Positions 43,011 to 54,962 of a stretch of DNA of 64,000 nucleotides are shown here, piece after piece (within the stretch, counting starts at the first letter, position 1; every line of letters starts with the position of its first letter). A program made the position numbers and the translations under genes. A model generated the notes under the pieces. That model searched no databases. It saw only the letters and a program-made list of their open reading frames with translations, and had not been told where the DNA came from. Location of the stretch: positions 2,482,450 through 2,546,449 of the forward strand of contig JAVGVS010000012.1 of the NCBI GenBank assembly GCA_032718565.1. Direction: 5' to 3'. The stretch comes from Distichodus sexfasciatus. Lineage: Eukaryota > Chordata > Actinopteri > Characiformes > Distichodontidae.

Positions 43011-43910
43011 GAAAGAGCTTGAATTTGACCACAGGACATGCTGAGGGATTTAAACATTGTTACTACCACCGAGGTAAGGACGCATTTAAGCCCACAAAGT
43101 GATTGGTAATCCGATAAGTTAAGTGAGGTGTGTGTGAGTGTCAAAATCTACACTTCCAGGAAATTAGGAGACAGAAAACAAAATCAGCACAATCTGAGCA
43201 CACCGAACAGTGTGTTACAAGACTGGTGGGATTATTCCTGGAGAATGATTTGAACATATAAAGAAAGATTAAGGGTAGCTGAGATACTTTTGATGGAGTT
43301 TTGAATGGATTTGACCTTAGCAGCTAAGATGATTATAGCACTGGCAGTGACAGATCAAGAACAATTTCATCTCATCCTCACTGGTAGCCGCACTATTAAT
43401 CAGGGATTAGCGAAGTCTTCAGGGAGCTAAAATGAATCAAAATGGGAGTTTGTAACAAAATGTGGCTAAAAATAGGAATTAAGTCTTTTATTTGCATAAC
43501 TACAGAAAGATCTTTTCTTTTATCTCCTCCAGCATGCCTGACAAAAAAGAAAGAAGGAAGGGAAAGAAGACAAGAATCTTAACCTCTCATTCAGTAGCCT
43601 TAAAATTTCCATCAATTATAATGATCCACTTAATAAACTGAACATTTAATTTCATCATTGTACCAATTACCTAAGTTTTAACTAGGGCACCTAAAGATAT
43701 GCCAATGTTATTTTATGACCAGGCACTAGCATAGATTAGCACTAGCAAGGAGAAACTGGCATTATTTAGTAAAACTCTTTTCGTCATATTTGCCTAACTA
43801 TACCTTTTATTAATCAGTTTTAAATTTTCTTGTAATTCCTGTAGCTAACAGACTTCTCAAAATGGCAGACTTTAGGGCAGCTTATCAAAAAAATGCATTG
43901 AAAGTTGCTG
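43011..43910. other. AT-rich unique sequence
   Basis: No gene or repeat recognised. Confidence 0.4.
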
Positions 43911-43914
43911 TGTT

Positions 43915-44226
43915 TTTAGGTGTTTTGTTGCAATAAAGTGGAGCAAGTCAAAGTTGCAGAAAGAAGTTGCGATTTTCCTTTAACCATTTATTCATTTTTG
44001 AAGGTAAATCTGGGGTGTTTTTATCACAAGTTTCCTGGGTTTTCCAAATGTAACACAGAAGTGAGTTTGCTGACTTATGGCTCAAAGCTTTGCAATAAAA
44101 GACGATGATTGGTGAAAAATTTGCAGTAATTAGTCTAAATTGCAAGGTCATGATGAATTTGCAGGGATAGTCTGAATTTGTGTTAATAGTTGTGATCGCA
44201 ACATCACGAAATCCTTGAGGGTCTGA
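43915..44226. repeat. Unclassified dispersed repeat, copy 2
   Basis: Partner of 36676-37058, same orientation and same block order, somewhat shorter. Confidence 0.7.
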
Positions 44227-44539
44227 AAAGTGACTAAAACAATGTTTAGGGACAAGTTTTGGGCTGGAGAGCTATAGTCCAGGTAATTTCCCAGCTCAAA
44301 CTCCAATACTTCAATGGTAATTAGCAAATGATTATGGTTTGGATCAGTGTTTGAACAAGCAAATGACCGACCTTTATTCAACTCTGACCTATCAGTCACA
44401 CGATGGTTGCTTTATAGAAATACATCTGTAGTCATTTTTAACAGTGTTTTTGCATATCCATAAAGGTTAAGGGTAAAGGTTGGAGGTTTTAAATGGCTTA
44501 TTTAACTGCAGATAACTCAGAGCTCCAGCAGATATGGTT

Positions 44540-45070
44540 CTAATGTTTTTTATTTCGAAACAGCCGCCTCTGGGCGTTAACAGTTACGATGTCTGAGAGA
44601 GTGATACAGAGAGAGAGAGACACAGAGAGAGAGAGACAGCGCAGACACAGGAAATTAGGCTGCGGCAGTAATTGCGGCGGTCTGTCTGGGGCCTCGGAGA
44701 CATCGGCATATCGGTAACGTGACCTTGTAATCATGCGACCGTAAGTCAAGGCCTAGACGGAAACGAGGGCAAGCCACAGCAGTAATTATTCCATTACGGC
44801 CTGAATGGGATGCACTTGTCCACTCCATCCCTCTGCTCATCTTTCATCCATAATTCGGGGCCGATAGCAGGAAATGGTAGTAAGGTCTGTAACCAGCGGA
44901 GGCTGAGACAAAGAGAAAGACTGAGAGAGAAAGCCAAGGACTTCCAGCTGGAGGACATTTAGAAAACCCGTCAAAAACTGGAACTATAATTACCAAATTG
45001 GAGCCTGAAGTCTTTAATGGAGCTGAAGGTGTTTCATTATGACCACCACCTTCCTCCTCCCTCACTACTT
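44540..45070. other. Candidate conserved non-coding island
   Basis: Balanced base composition and high complexity over 44640-44850, including 'gcggcagtaattgcggcggt' and 'gcagtaattattccattacg', both with TAAT homeodomain-type cores. A GA run lies at 44595-44637. Two minus-strand frames cover the region but encode no recognisable domain. It is the most enhancer-like stretch in the window by eye; this is not evidence of conservation. Confidence 0.38.
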
Positions 45071-45532
45071 ATATGTAAACCTTCAAGGGCAGCTGGGTGG
45101 CAGATTTGCCCATATGTTCAAGGTTCCAGGGACAGCTAATCTAAACATCTGAGGATATTAAAGGGCTGCAAAATACTCTGTGGCGTCTAGTAACATGTAC
45201 GCTTCGCCTACAACTAAAAACAGTCATAGCAAAAGTGGTGGCTTTAGGTGCTCTTTCAGCTATTTTTAAGCATCTTTCAAGTTGTGAGGGTGGAGCTTTA
45301 CTCCAAACAGGTTTTTTGTGCCTCTTTAAGGTACAATCTCAAAATGCACAGGAATATACTGTTGGAAAAAATATACAAAACATGCACCAGTTACAAAATA
45401 TGGAAGCCTGTTTCCACCAGCATGGTAGCTCTGGTAGTTTACTCAGTACTCCAAATCCATGTTGATTTACATCTTTTTTGGGAAAGCTGCGTAACCCATG
45501 TGACTGTGAGTTTCTCATTATTTGGAAATAAT
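45071..45532. other. Unique sequence
   Basis: No gene or repeat recognised. Confidence 0.4.
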
Positions 45533-45545
45533 AAGTTGAATTTTC

Positions 45546-45887
45546 GGCAGCACGATGGCTCAGTGGTCACTGCCGCCTCACAGCAAGAAGGTCCTGGGTT
45601 TGAACCCCGGGTATGGCCGTAGGGCCTTTCTATGTGGAGTTTGTATGCTCGCCCTGTGTTTGTGTAGGTTTTCTTCAGGTGCTCTGGTTTCCCCCCACAG
45701 TCCAAAGTCATGCAATATTGGCAACTCTAAATTGGCCCCATAAGGTTTGAGTGTGTCTGCCCTGCGGTGTGTTGGCACCTACCTAGGGTTGTTCCCTGCC
45801 TTGTGCCCGTAAATTCCCGGGACAGGCTCCAGTTCCCCCATGACCCCAGTTGGGATTAAGTGGTTCAGATAATGAATGAATGAATGA
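45546..45887 (+). mobile_element. DANA/mermaid-like SINE, full length
   Basis: Best-preserved copy: 'ggcagcacgatggctcagtgg' head, B box 'gggtttgaaccccg', 'ggtttccccccacagtccaa', 'taaattggcccc' and an '(atga)n' tail. A 13-base duplication with one mismatch flanks it: 'aagttgaattttc' (45533-45545) and 'aagttgaaatttc' (45888-45900). Confidence 0.9.
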
Positions 45888-45904
45888 AAGTTGAAATTTC
45901 GAGA

Positions 45905-46125
45905 CAATAATCATTATTTTGAGATAACTAAGTAATTATTTTGAGATACTTAGTGCTTATTTTGAGATATCTGAGTCGAAATTCCAAGATATTCAGTCAG
46001 AATTTCGAGATACTAAGTCATTATTTTGAGATATTAAGTCATTATTTTGAGATACTAAGTCATTATTGCGATAAAGTTTCTCATTATTTTGTGAAACCTA
46101 AGTCATTATTACGACTCAAATTATA
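45905..46125. repeat. Minisatellite, about 22-bp unit
   Basis: About ten units of the type 'ttattttgagatactaagtca', with variants carrying 'gaatttcgaga' or 'cgaaattccaaga'. It starts directly after the right target duplication of the SINE at 45546. The Ile/Leu/Ser-rich frame over it is an artefact. Confidence 0.85.
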
Positions 46126-47285
46126 AATATTTTTTACCACCCTGATGGAAATGGGCTTCCATAATAAAGAGACACTCTACCCAAAGATGCTAATTGTCCT
46201 ATTTTTTTTTTGTTCATCAAATGTTCTCCAACAATTGAGAGGTCATTGCAGCAAAACTCTGTAAAAGGTTAATTCTATGTTCATACACTTTCATAATTTT
46301 TGTTCATTTGATGACCTTAAAAATTTCCATCCGTCAACACACCTCATCAGTCTCCCTGCTATTCCCATAAACACAAAACATGGCCTTATTTCTGCCAGGC
46401 AGTGCAGAATGACAGATTTTTTTTGCCCAAGTCTCTGAACAATTTAAATGAAAGGTTGAATATTGGGAGATAAAGCTAATATTACCATCTGTCTGACTGC
46501 GTGTGTGTGCCTTTGGCTTTGAGAATATCCGCTGTATACCCAGTGCAATCACTGGAGTTAAATGAGATCATGCTGAGATATATTGGAAAGGATTACGCAG
46601 GAGTAAATGTTACTTTGGTAGATTTTTTTAAAAGACTGTTGGAATGTTGAACAGCAATAAGGTGAACATTCAAATGGCATTGAGACAATCAGAATGGATA
46701 TTTGTGTGCAATCGCACTGCTTCATTTTTTACATTTGAAATCATAATGATCTGCACTTAATTGATCATTTCATGAGGAAAAGTAAGAGAGAGACAGAGAT
46801 GGTAACAAATGGTTCCCATTGCAGGGGAAAAATGGTGGCAACCTTGTTAAAGCACACCAGGACAGAACTCCAGAGTAGGGAGATAAAAATAAAAAAGAGT
46901 AGGAGAAAAAAGCCAGTCTGGGAGACGTTTGGCAAGCTAATCAACTGAATAAAAGTCTAGAGTCACCTCATCTGCCCGAGCTGTGACAGTCACCAGACAG
47001 AAGCCTCAAACTAAATAAATATACTCTTGCAAAAATCATGCAACATATTAAATAAATCTGGAAATAAATGATTTGCATCTGTTAGTCAGTATACTAAAAC
47101 ACATTTATCATATTTTATTAGAATGACTCAGTCAAAAGCCAATTGGGCAGGATAGGATTTGTAGATAGCATTGTGTCAAGGCATTATTATGACAAAGGCA
47201 ACATCTACAACTACAAAATGCTAAACAAAATCAAAACAAATGGCTCTTGTGTTCTCTGATATCTGCCATCTGAAATCTGACATGC
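46126..47285. other. AT-rich unique sequence
   Basis: No gene recognised. 46320-46560 and 47030-47160 have mixed complexity but no clear feature. Confidence 0.4.
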
Positions 47286-47289
47286 TTGT

Positions 47290-47562
47290 AACTAGTGGGA
47301 ATACGCTGTAGCACTGAAGTGAGTGAATATTAGTCATCATAAACACACCACAGCACAGAATACAGTGCACCACAATGAAATGTGACCTTTGCATTTGACC
47401 CATCAGTGAAGGAGTAGTGGGCAGTTTTAACAGCACCCAGGGAGCAGTGCTTGGAGTACCTTGCTTATAAGTATCTCAGTGGTACCTTTACCAGGTCCGG
47501 GACTTGAACCTGCGACCTTCCAATCACATAGGGAACTTCCAGTTATGCTGCCAACTGCCCCC
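47290..47562 (-). mobile_element. tRNA-derived SINE, family 2
   Basis: The minus strand carries 'gttggcagcataactggaag' as a degenerate head, B box 'caggttcaagtcccgg', 'aaaggtaccactgaga', 'agcactgctccctgggtg' and 'aaaggtcacatttcattg'. A small deletion sits in the 'gagcaaggta' segment. Confidence 0.8.
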
Positions 47563-48280
47563 AGTATTTATTAGCATTTTACAGTACTAGTGTTAAAGTA
47601 TTTTTAAAATGTATTTATTAAGTTATTTTCTAACTGTTGGTGTAGTGGGGCTGTAGTGTGGGGCTCTTCCTAGGAGGCTGTCTTTGTTTTTATGTTTTAT
47701 GGCAGGTAGAAAGAGCCAGGGCATATACCCCTAATAATTTCTAGAAAATTAAGAGTATTTTCGAAAAATACTATTGTTTTGAAACAAGATAAGCACTAAA
47801 TGGTACAACTGTGTATCTGTGCTCTGGGCTTGTACACACTGTATATTTCCTAATTTTGTCATTACTTTCAATTGAGCTTTTTCTCTTGAAAATAATTTTT
47901 GCTTAATTCCTCTATAATTTGTTAATCTTATTTCACATTTACATTTCACTACAATATACTGTACTTGTATGACTATATCACAAAGAATCTTGTGAATCTT
48001 CAACAAACCATCCAACAAACACATTTTAAAAACAATAAACAAATGTAACAATAGCAACCTGATTCTGACTAAAACATGGACTACTAGGTCAGAATTTATT
48101 AGTGTTTGTCTAAGCACTTGTGATGATGCCAAGAAAGCATCATTTTTGGCAGTTGTTTGTAAAATTTTACAAGCATGTTTAGTGCTTTCCACTGCAGCTT
48201 TCAGACTGGAGAATTTATTCCTCGAGGTCACAGATGTATATGGTGACACAAAAGTTATCACACAGATAAATCCCAGTTAT
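47563..48280. other. AT-rich sequence
   Basis: The 170-codon minus-strand frame (47749-48261) lacks any domain I know, and its composition follows the local AT-rich DNA. No gene is called. Confidence 0.4.
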
Positions 48281-48700
48281 TGTCAGCCGCAGTTGGAATA
48301 TGCAATGTGCTTTGATTAGGATCTTATGTGAAGCAGGGTTGCACTTTCCCCTTTTCCCTCAAGAGTTCACCTCAATTTTGTCTTTATGCGGGTGTCAATA
48401 AACAAGCACTTCTCTGCCTGGAATGGAATTATATTTACATTTCAATGCAGCTAGGCTATGAAATCAGCTCTCAGACACAGGACTGCATTGAACTTGAGAT
48501 AATTGGTATAATCCTTAGGAGAAAAAAAAGAATTGGGCCTAGGGTGAAAGAATAAGAGATAACCTTCATTGTGTTTGATGGTATAGAGAGTTGGTCTAAA
48601 ACAAATCGTAATCCTGCTCAAGTGCAAATCCAACACTGAGCTGAGCACTGCAGCACCCTCATGGTCTCTCTTCCTTTGTAACAATAAGATACTGTGTTAT
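48281..48700. other. Candidate conserved non-coding island
   Basis: Mixed-complexity, non-repetitive block with words such as 'atatgcaatgtgctttgatt' and 'gcagctaggctatgaaatca'. No protein-like frame. Confidence 0.3.
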
Positions 48701-49079
48701 TCAATACAGCATGGCTTAAAGATAAGAAAATCTTTCACAAAAGAATCAACAAGATAAACAAATCACAATAGCAGGGGGAAAATGTATTTTATTTTTATCT
48801 TGCATAATTTTTATGTGCATCCACTAAGTGACCCAGAACAGGTCTATTGCTGTACTTTGGATTAGATCTAAAACTGACCAAACATGAACCCTTTCAGACC
48901 CTTTCAAATCTGGCACCTTAATCATCCCATGAACATTGCGAGATATCATCATTACAGCAAGCACAATTTGCTCTCGTTTTAATAAACTAAGTCACATTAC
49001 TTAGTCACATTACTAACTATTTTTGTCAGCAGCTGATCAGTAGCAAAAGTGTATGGCACACACTCGTTGCATCACTCTT

Positions 49080-49800
49080 GGAAGCTGTGAGGCAGAGCTG
49101 AAGGATGAAGTCACCTGAGATGAAGGAATGTGGCGAAGAAATAGGTTCAATGTAGTCAGTTACTTTTTTTTACTGTAAAAACCTACCATGTCAGGGGTGC
49201 TTTTGACCCAACACCAATGGATATATTTTTGCTTTTAGCCCAGCATTTGCACTTTGCATTTGGAACAGTATTAATAGCTACCCAGGTGCCTCGTGAAGTT
49301 GCTGTGTTTGCCATCCTTAGTCGATTATAAAGGAGCCGGATTTGGGTGGAGCAGCTGGACCGAGATCTACACAAAAAGGGTAATGTTTAGCTTGTCATGC
49401 ATATCCGAGAATTTAGGTCAAGGGATCTGACGGCAGGAAGAGATGATGCATTGATTTGCTGAATCAGAACATCTTCCTCTCAACGTCAAGCCGTCAAAGG
49501 GTTTTCAGAGCAGCCTTGGAGATGGCAGGTTTGTTACGGATCACGGTCCCAACGATAGATCAATTAATCACCATGTTTTTAGTAAGCTTAGAACAATCTA
49601 CAATTCACAGGTTGACCGCAGTTGTCCTAAGCTCTGACGAGACACAGGATGTTTTTAAATGGAGGAATTTCTTAAGAAGTAAAGGCTCTCTTAGATATCA
49701 GCAAAAGCTTGGAATGTTACTCATAGTCAGAAACATGGAGGGGAAAAAAACACAGCTTGGCTTTATCTCTGGTTAGCGACTCATTGTTTGAAAAAAGGCG
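49080..49800. other. Candidate conserved non-coding islands (two blocks)
   Basis: Blocks 49180-49380 and 49450-49720 are complex and repeat-free, with 'gatagatcaattaatcacca' and 'gtcctaagctctgacgagac' among the most distinctive words. The open frame 49456-49776 (106 codons) is not similar to any protein I recognise; a host exon cannot be excluded. Confidence 0.3.
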
Positions 49801-51600
49801 ATAAGATCTATCAATTTTCTCCACTGCTTGCCGCATAATGCCAAACACAGACACACACACACACACATTCATTTACACAAAAAAACTACTTCTGCACAAG
49901 CTTTTGTTTTTGCATGTGCTATTTTGTCTTATTCTACAGATAGCGCCCGTTCCTAAAATAAAGAAAAAAATATGTATATAAACTCTTCTCTGGATTTCAG
50001 ATGTCAAGAAGGACAATGATTTTTACCCTTAGGACAAATTGCTCAGCACAGCCTTGTCCTTGAGAGGTGTTTTGGTACAATTCTGTGGCGGGGAGGGAAA
50101 AAAAGTTGTTCACATTTTTCAGCCTAATCAAAACACAAGGGACAAGTTAAATCTCAGCCTCAGCACAGTAAAGACAATCCAGTGAGACAAAAAGAGAGAA
50201 CGTCCTGTTTTATTTAGTTTATATATTTATTTATTTTGTTCATCTGATTTTTTCTCCCACAGAGGTCACAGCGGCCGCCTCATGTTTTGTTTTCCTTACT
50301 CTAGAAATCATTTTTAATTTATTTACTCCATCTAAAAGGCTCCATTTTAATGCTATGTGTGAGTGAAAGTTGAAGGGATTAAATATAATCCGGAGATGGG
50401 GAGAGAACATTTGTTCAGACTTTTCGGTCTCAAAAACTATTCTTCCCTTAAGTGTTAATGTTTAAAAAAGTGAGAGAGAAATACAAAGAGAATGAATCTT
50501 TATCGAGGCGTGTGCCGAATCTGACAAAGACATCACACACGCAGGGTCCCATAAAACCGACTGAATTTTGGAACTAAAAATAGCAATAAGAAACCAAGAC
50601 TTTCTTTGTTTTGGGTTGGGATTGCTGCTCTCTTCGGGACGGCTGTAAAGCAGTTTTGTCATCCTTGATGTGAAAGACTCAGTACTGAGAGACAAACTCT
50701 GATGTGTCGCAGGAGACCTTGAAAGACAAATGACTGATGCCGTATGTGAAGGTTGAGCGACTTTTTGGGTCCTTTAGTGACTTGCCATTGTTATGTATGC
50801 ATTTTTTGGGAGGGACTGGGAATGAAATCCTAGACTCTAAAAAATGGAAAGTAGACGGAGATGATCCACGATCACTCTGAATAACGATTTTCGTTGGTGT
50901 GATAATGAAAGTTTAAAAAAAATTGGTGTAAAAAAGTTTCGGCGTTGCACCTTCCAACACGATCTGCGAATATTAAGGTCACACTCATTTTATTGGTGTT
51001 CTCTCTAAATGCTAAGCACTCGCATTTCAATGTGCTGCCATCCTTCCTCCCTTATTCAGTCTCCCTCTCTCCTCATATACCTGATCTCAGATCGCCTCTG
51101 ATCAAAGAGTCGGGAAGCGCTGAGCCAAGGTGCCTCTGAAACCCCCACGAAGATGTGGAGACATGGAGGAGGGGGAATTGGGCAAGCAAAAGAGAGAAGT
51201 GGAGGTGCGTTTGACGGGGGGTAAGTCTGAGCAAATATTAATCGGGTCATGCTTCATGCTCCTTCTCCGATTAGCAGTACCTCTGAAACCAGAAGCTTAT
51301 GAAGAAATGCCTTTGACGCCACAATTTTGAGACAATAGTCTCTAAACTGAGTAATATTGCTGCAATGGAGGAAAAAGCCATTTGTCCTGTTGTAGAGCAT
51401 CTGCAGAAAACACAATGGAGGGTTTGCATGTATTGATTTTGTAGTGGGCAATGTGAAATGGACATATACACACATACACACAGAAAAACACATTCATGTC
51501 TGTTTTTTTTGTAAGGTAACCACCAGTATCTAATACCAAACCAAATCCTAATTTCAACAGCATGTTATACTTAGGCGAACCCACCCTCACGTACATGAAT
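49801..51600. other. Unique sequence with short CA run and possible conserved blocks
   Basis: A CA run lies at 49850-49867. 50262-50450 ('gaaatcatttttaatttatt', 'taatccggagatggggagag') and 50470-50720 look complex and repeat-free. The remainder is AT-rich. No gene is supported. Confidence 0.3.
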
Positions 51601-51609
51601 GTCTTCAAC

Positions 51610-51945
51610 ATGCCACAAAAATCTAAGAAATCTCAGGTTTCACCCATCATTGAAGGAGCAATCACTTTAACAAAAAAGTGTTCTATGATTATTAAATTAG
51701 AGACTTTATCATCTGTAATCAGCTGGACCTCTTTCAGACTATATGGACTTAAGCTGGATCCAAATTTAATTTTGAACTAATGTTGAGCTTAATGTTGCTG
51801 ACTGGGTCTTAGCAAGTGGCCCAAGCAATGACTGGCATGCGGCCCCAGTTTCGAATGCGCCCTTTCAGACTATTTTTTATATCTTCACTTCTATATAAAA
51901 TAATATAAATAAAATTTTATTGAAATTTAATTGAATTGAACACAT
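51610..51945 (+). mobile_element. L2 LINE 3' fragment
   Basis: 'gagcttaatgttgctgactg' and 'caagtggccca' align with the L2 3' UTR at 17630-17670. The end 'aaataaaattttattgaaat' leads into 'ttaattgaattgaac', the L2-type tail. It is strongly 5'-truncated and non-coding. Confidence 0.75.
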
Positions 51946-52111
51946 TGTTAAAACAAGTTTAGAAATTCATTTCCAAGTGATTGGCAATGGTCACTGACTG
52001 TAAATACTGGATTGATGTTGTTGGTCTGGACATGTGTTTTGAAGGCTCAAAAACCATCTTGGCCTGATATAGATACCATGTTCTGACTGAACAGCAATAA
52101 TAATCTGTATT

Positions 52112-52420
52112 ATCTGGGGGGTGGGGCGGGATGGTCCAGGGTACGATCCCCAGGGCGGTTGTGGGTTTTCTCCAAGTGCTCCAGTTTCCTCCCACAGTCC
52201 AAAAAAGCATGCATTGTAGATTAATTGGATAGTCTAAATTGGCCCCTTAAGGTGAGACTGTGTGTGTTGGTGTTGTGGACCAGCCTTGGGCAGGTGGCAA
52301 CACACCACCAACACACGGCTTGCCCAAGGATGGTCCACGCCTGGCGCCCACTGTCCTAGAGTAGGCTCTGGGTCACCACGACCCTGATAGGGATTAAGAA
52401 GTTCAGATAATCAATGATTG
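52112..52420 (+). mobile_element. DANA/mermaid-like SINE with internal inverted duplication
   Basis: It has 'ctccagtttcctcccacagt', 'taaattggccccttaaggtg' and a 'gattaagaagttcagataat' end. An exact 10-base duplication 'aatctgtatt' flanks it (52102-52111 and 52421-52430). The middle carries a hairpin not found in other copies: 52276-52293 is the near-inverse of 52319-52337. The tRNA-like head is shortened. Confidence 0.85.
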
Positions 52421-52430
52421 AATCTGTATT

Positions 52431-53584
52431 TCTGACAGAGTGGAAAGAGACGTCTGGCTTGACAACGCATTCCTAATTTTGTTAAACAAAATCTACCAAA
52501 TTATTTTCTACTTAAATAATAAATTAATGTCTTAGGAAAGCAATCTCCAAATTACCAAGAATTACAATTCAAATGTTTACCTTGTAATACAGAAGCAAAT
52601 TGTTACTTATACTCGATCTAGCTATTTAAACCAGTATCGGGCTGGTGTCTGATATATCAGACTGATGTATTCCGGAGCAAATCTTTCTAATTCAAATTCC
52701 AATTGGGTTGACACAAAAATAGCTTGAAGGTTTTGGAAACACAAATTAAATTAGGGACCAGCTAAAAGCAGCTTGACAAGGTTTACAATTTCTTTGGCAA
52801 AGTTTTTTCCTCCAACAATTCTCTCTTTTCTGCTGTCTGACCCACTGATTCAGTTTCCTACCACCTCTTTCATTTCTTGGGAGGGGATTTGATGATTCAC
52901 CAACAATTCTTATATATATATATATATATATCCTTTCATAGCACAGGTAGCACAGCTAATTACAGGAAAAGAAGCGTGAAAACTAGAACTGATGTTTCTC
53001 CATTCCATCTGCTTCTTTGGGCGTCAGGGACTTCATGTTGTCTTCAGTTCTGGGGTTATTCCAGACTGACTTCTCAACTGGGATTTTTCACCAGTGGAAA
53101 AAAAAACCTTACCCAGAAAGTTAGTTTTATCTGATTGCAATCTTAAGATGGTTTTTCTTTTTTAATTATGACCTGCATATAAAGACTGTAATTGAAACAT
53201 GTTTTGTAAAAATGTTGTCTAAAATACTACAGTTATCAAAATATTGAAATTTCAGTGAGTCTTGTGATATAAACTGTAGTTTATGAAGTAAAATCTAAGT
53301 ATTTTTAGCTTTAGTAGATTGTGCAATTTTCAAAATGATGGCATACATAATCATAAATTTTTAACATCCAGATAATAATTTTAAATAGCAGAAATCATTT
53401 TTGCCCAAATTAAGGAGTTAAAATCAGAGAGGCTGTAGTGGTAGTGATAGTGCAATGCTTGGAAAGATGTCATCTTTAATTTTAAACCCCTTCATTCATA
53501 GGCAAACAAATGGTGACTTCAATAAAGAAAATCAAACATTCATATAATTATATTAAACAGCAGAAATTAGGACCACAAAATCGT
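52431..53584. other. AT-rich unique sequence
   Basis: A (TA)n run lies at 52911-52931. No gene or other repeat recognised. Confidence 0.4.
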
Positions 53585-53695
53585 AGGTGATCTAGTAATA
53601 GTGTTTGGCTTAAAGAGTTACCCCATCACTTATGGTCCCACTGAAGTACTGTCTCCAAACACTACTGCCCAGGAACTGCCAACGTCCTTGCCCCT
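53585..53695 (+). mobile_element. tRNA-derived SINE, family 2, very degenerate
   Basis: 'gatctagtaatagtgtttgg', 'cccactgaagtactg' and 'ccaaacactactgcccagga' correspond in order to the family consensus. The 3' half is missing. Confidence 0.5.
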
Positions 53696-54480
53696 TACCT
53701 CAAAACAACTGAAAATATTTCTGTAAAAACACCATCCAACACTTTCTACATGATGTCATATGAACGTTTGAAAAAATGTACAGTTTTCCTTACTTCACTT
53801 CGCTAGACCTCAAGTTAGTTAGAAAACTATATTCTTACCATTCAGTAGCAACATTAAATTTAAAGCTTTATTTAAAGCTTTTCTCTTCATCTGCCTACTA
53901 GTCAACAAAATGCCAAGTTTACCCGATTACTTTCTCTCCAGTCTGACTTTTACTCAAGGCCTGTGTCGTTCGAAATCAATTTCTCGCCTATGGATATTTA
54001 AATCTTAACAGAAAGAGAAAATAAGTGACATGTTCAATGAATCTTAACTCCCTGCAGCCAAAGGTCATCTGGTCAGCTTCAGTGAATGGACTTGGCGCTT
54101 CTGTTTGTCTACCCAGTCTAAAGTCAATCAGCCGTTTCCACAGGTTTAGATGTCAACACTGGATCACTGCGCCAACATCAAAATTTTAAACGTATACATT
54201 TTGAAGCACGAAACATTGAAAAACATAACGAGGGATAATGATGATCAGAATAATTAAAAGCATAGTGAATATTAATTAAATGAATAGCCTTATTAATTGA
54301 CTAACCAAAAAGATAGTCAATAGATTAACTGATACAAAAAAGGTCGGCAGCCCTAAACAAGCCACTTGATGAAAATTGAACTGTAATAGAGTTATTTTAG
54401 GATAAACATTTAGCCTTTTTTGCCTTAACTGGTCGCAGAGGTCCGTCGGTCCCCTCAGGACCAATGTAGTTGTTACACAG
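53696..54480. other. AT-rich unique sequence
   Basis: No gene or repeat recognised. Confidence 0.4.
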
Positions 54481-54870
54481 TTTCACAAAGAATATTATGT
54501 ACTCTCCTGCTGTTGCTGAGCACCTGTGTGTGGTAAACTGTGCTGCACTCTGACATTTCCCGCCCATTGATTCCCAACAGCCCGTTGCAACCTTTCAGAA
54601 CATTCCTTCTCTCTGCTCTCGACCCTGGTCCGCCGGGAGACTCCACGCTGGCGAGAAAATTCGCGCCAGAGGCCTGCCATCGATCGGCAGCACCCTAAAA
54701 TACAGTGCAGCACTCTGCTGTGACAGAGACAGTGGAAGAACTCGCTCGCTCTAATCAATGGTGACCCAGAATTCCCTGCCTGGGGTCGATGGGCCTCACT
54801 TTTCACTCATGATCTAATGATCTTCGGCAAGCGTTTATTTTCTGCTGCTGGGCTGGAGGGCAAAGGGGTG
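54481..54870. other. Candidate conserved non-coding island
   Basis: GC-balanced, repeat-free block in an AT-rich setting, with 'gccatcgatcggcagcaccc' and 'ctctaatcaatggtgaccca'. The minus-strand frame 54495-54806 (103 codons) has no recognisable domain. Could be regulatory DNA or an unrecognised exon. Confidence 0.33.
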
Positions 54871-54962
54871 AGTGAAAAAAAAAGTTTCAAGTCAATTTTC
54901 TGTGGAAATGACATCCTGGCAAGCAAAGAATAAGGATTTTTTTCACATTGAGATTATCTTAG

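Noticed and set aside
45905..46125. CRISPR-like array
   Set aside because: The repeats are contiguous with no unique spacers, diverged, and the genome is vertebrate; it is a minisatellite.
47749..48261. 170-codon minus-strand frame outside mobile elements
   Set aside because: AT-rich composition, no recognisable domain, no start or splice context; likely chance. Conservation would be needed to revive it.
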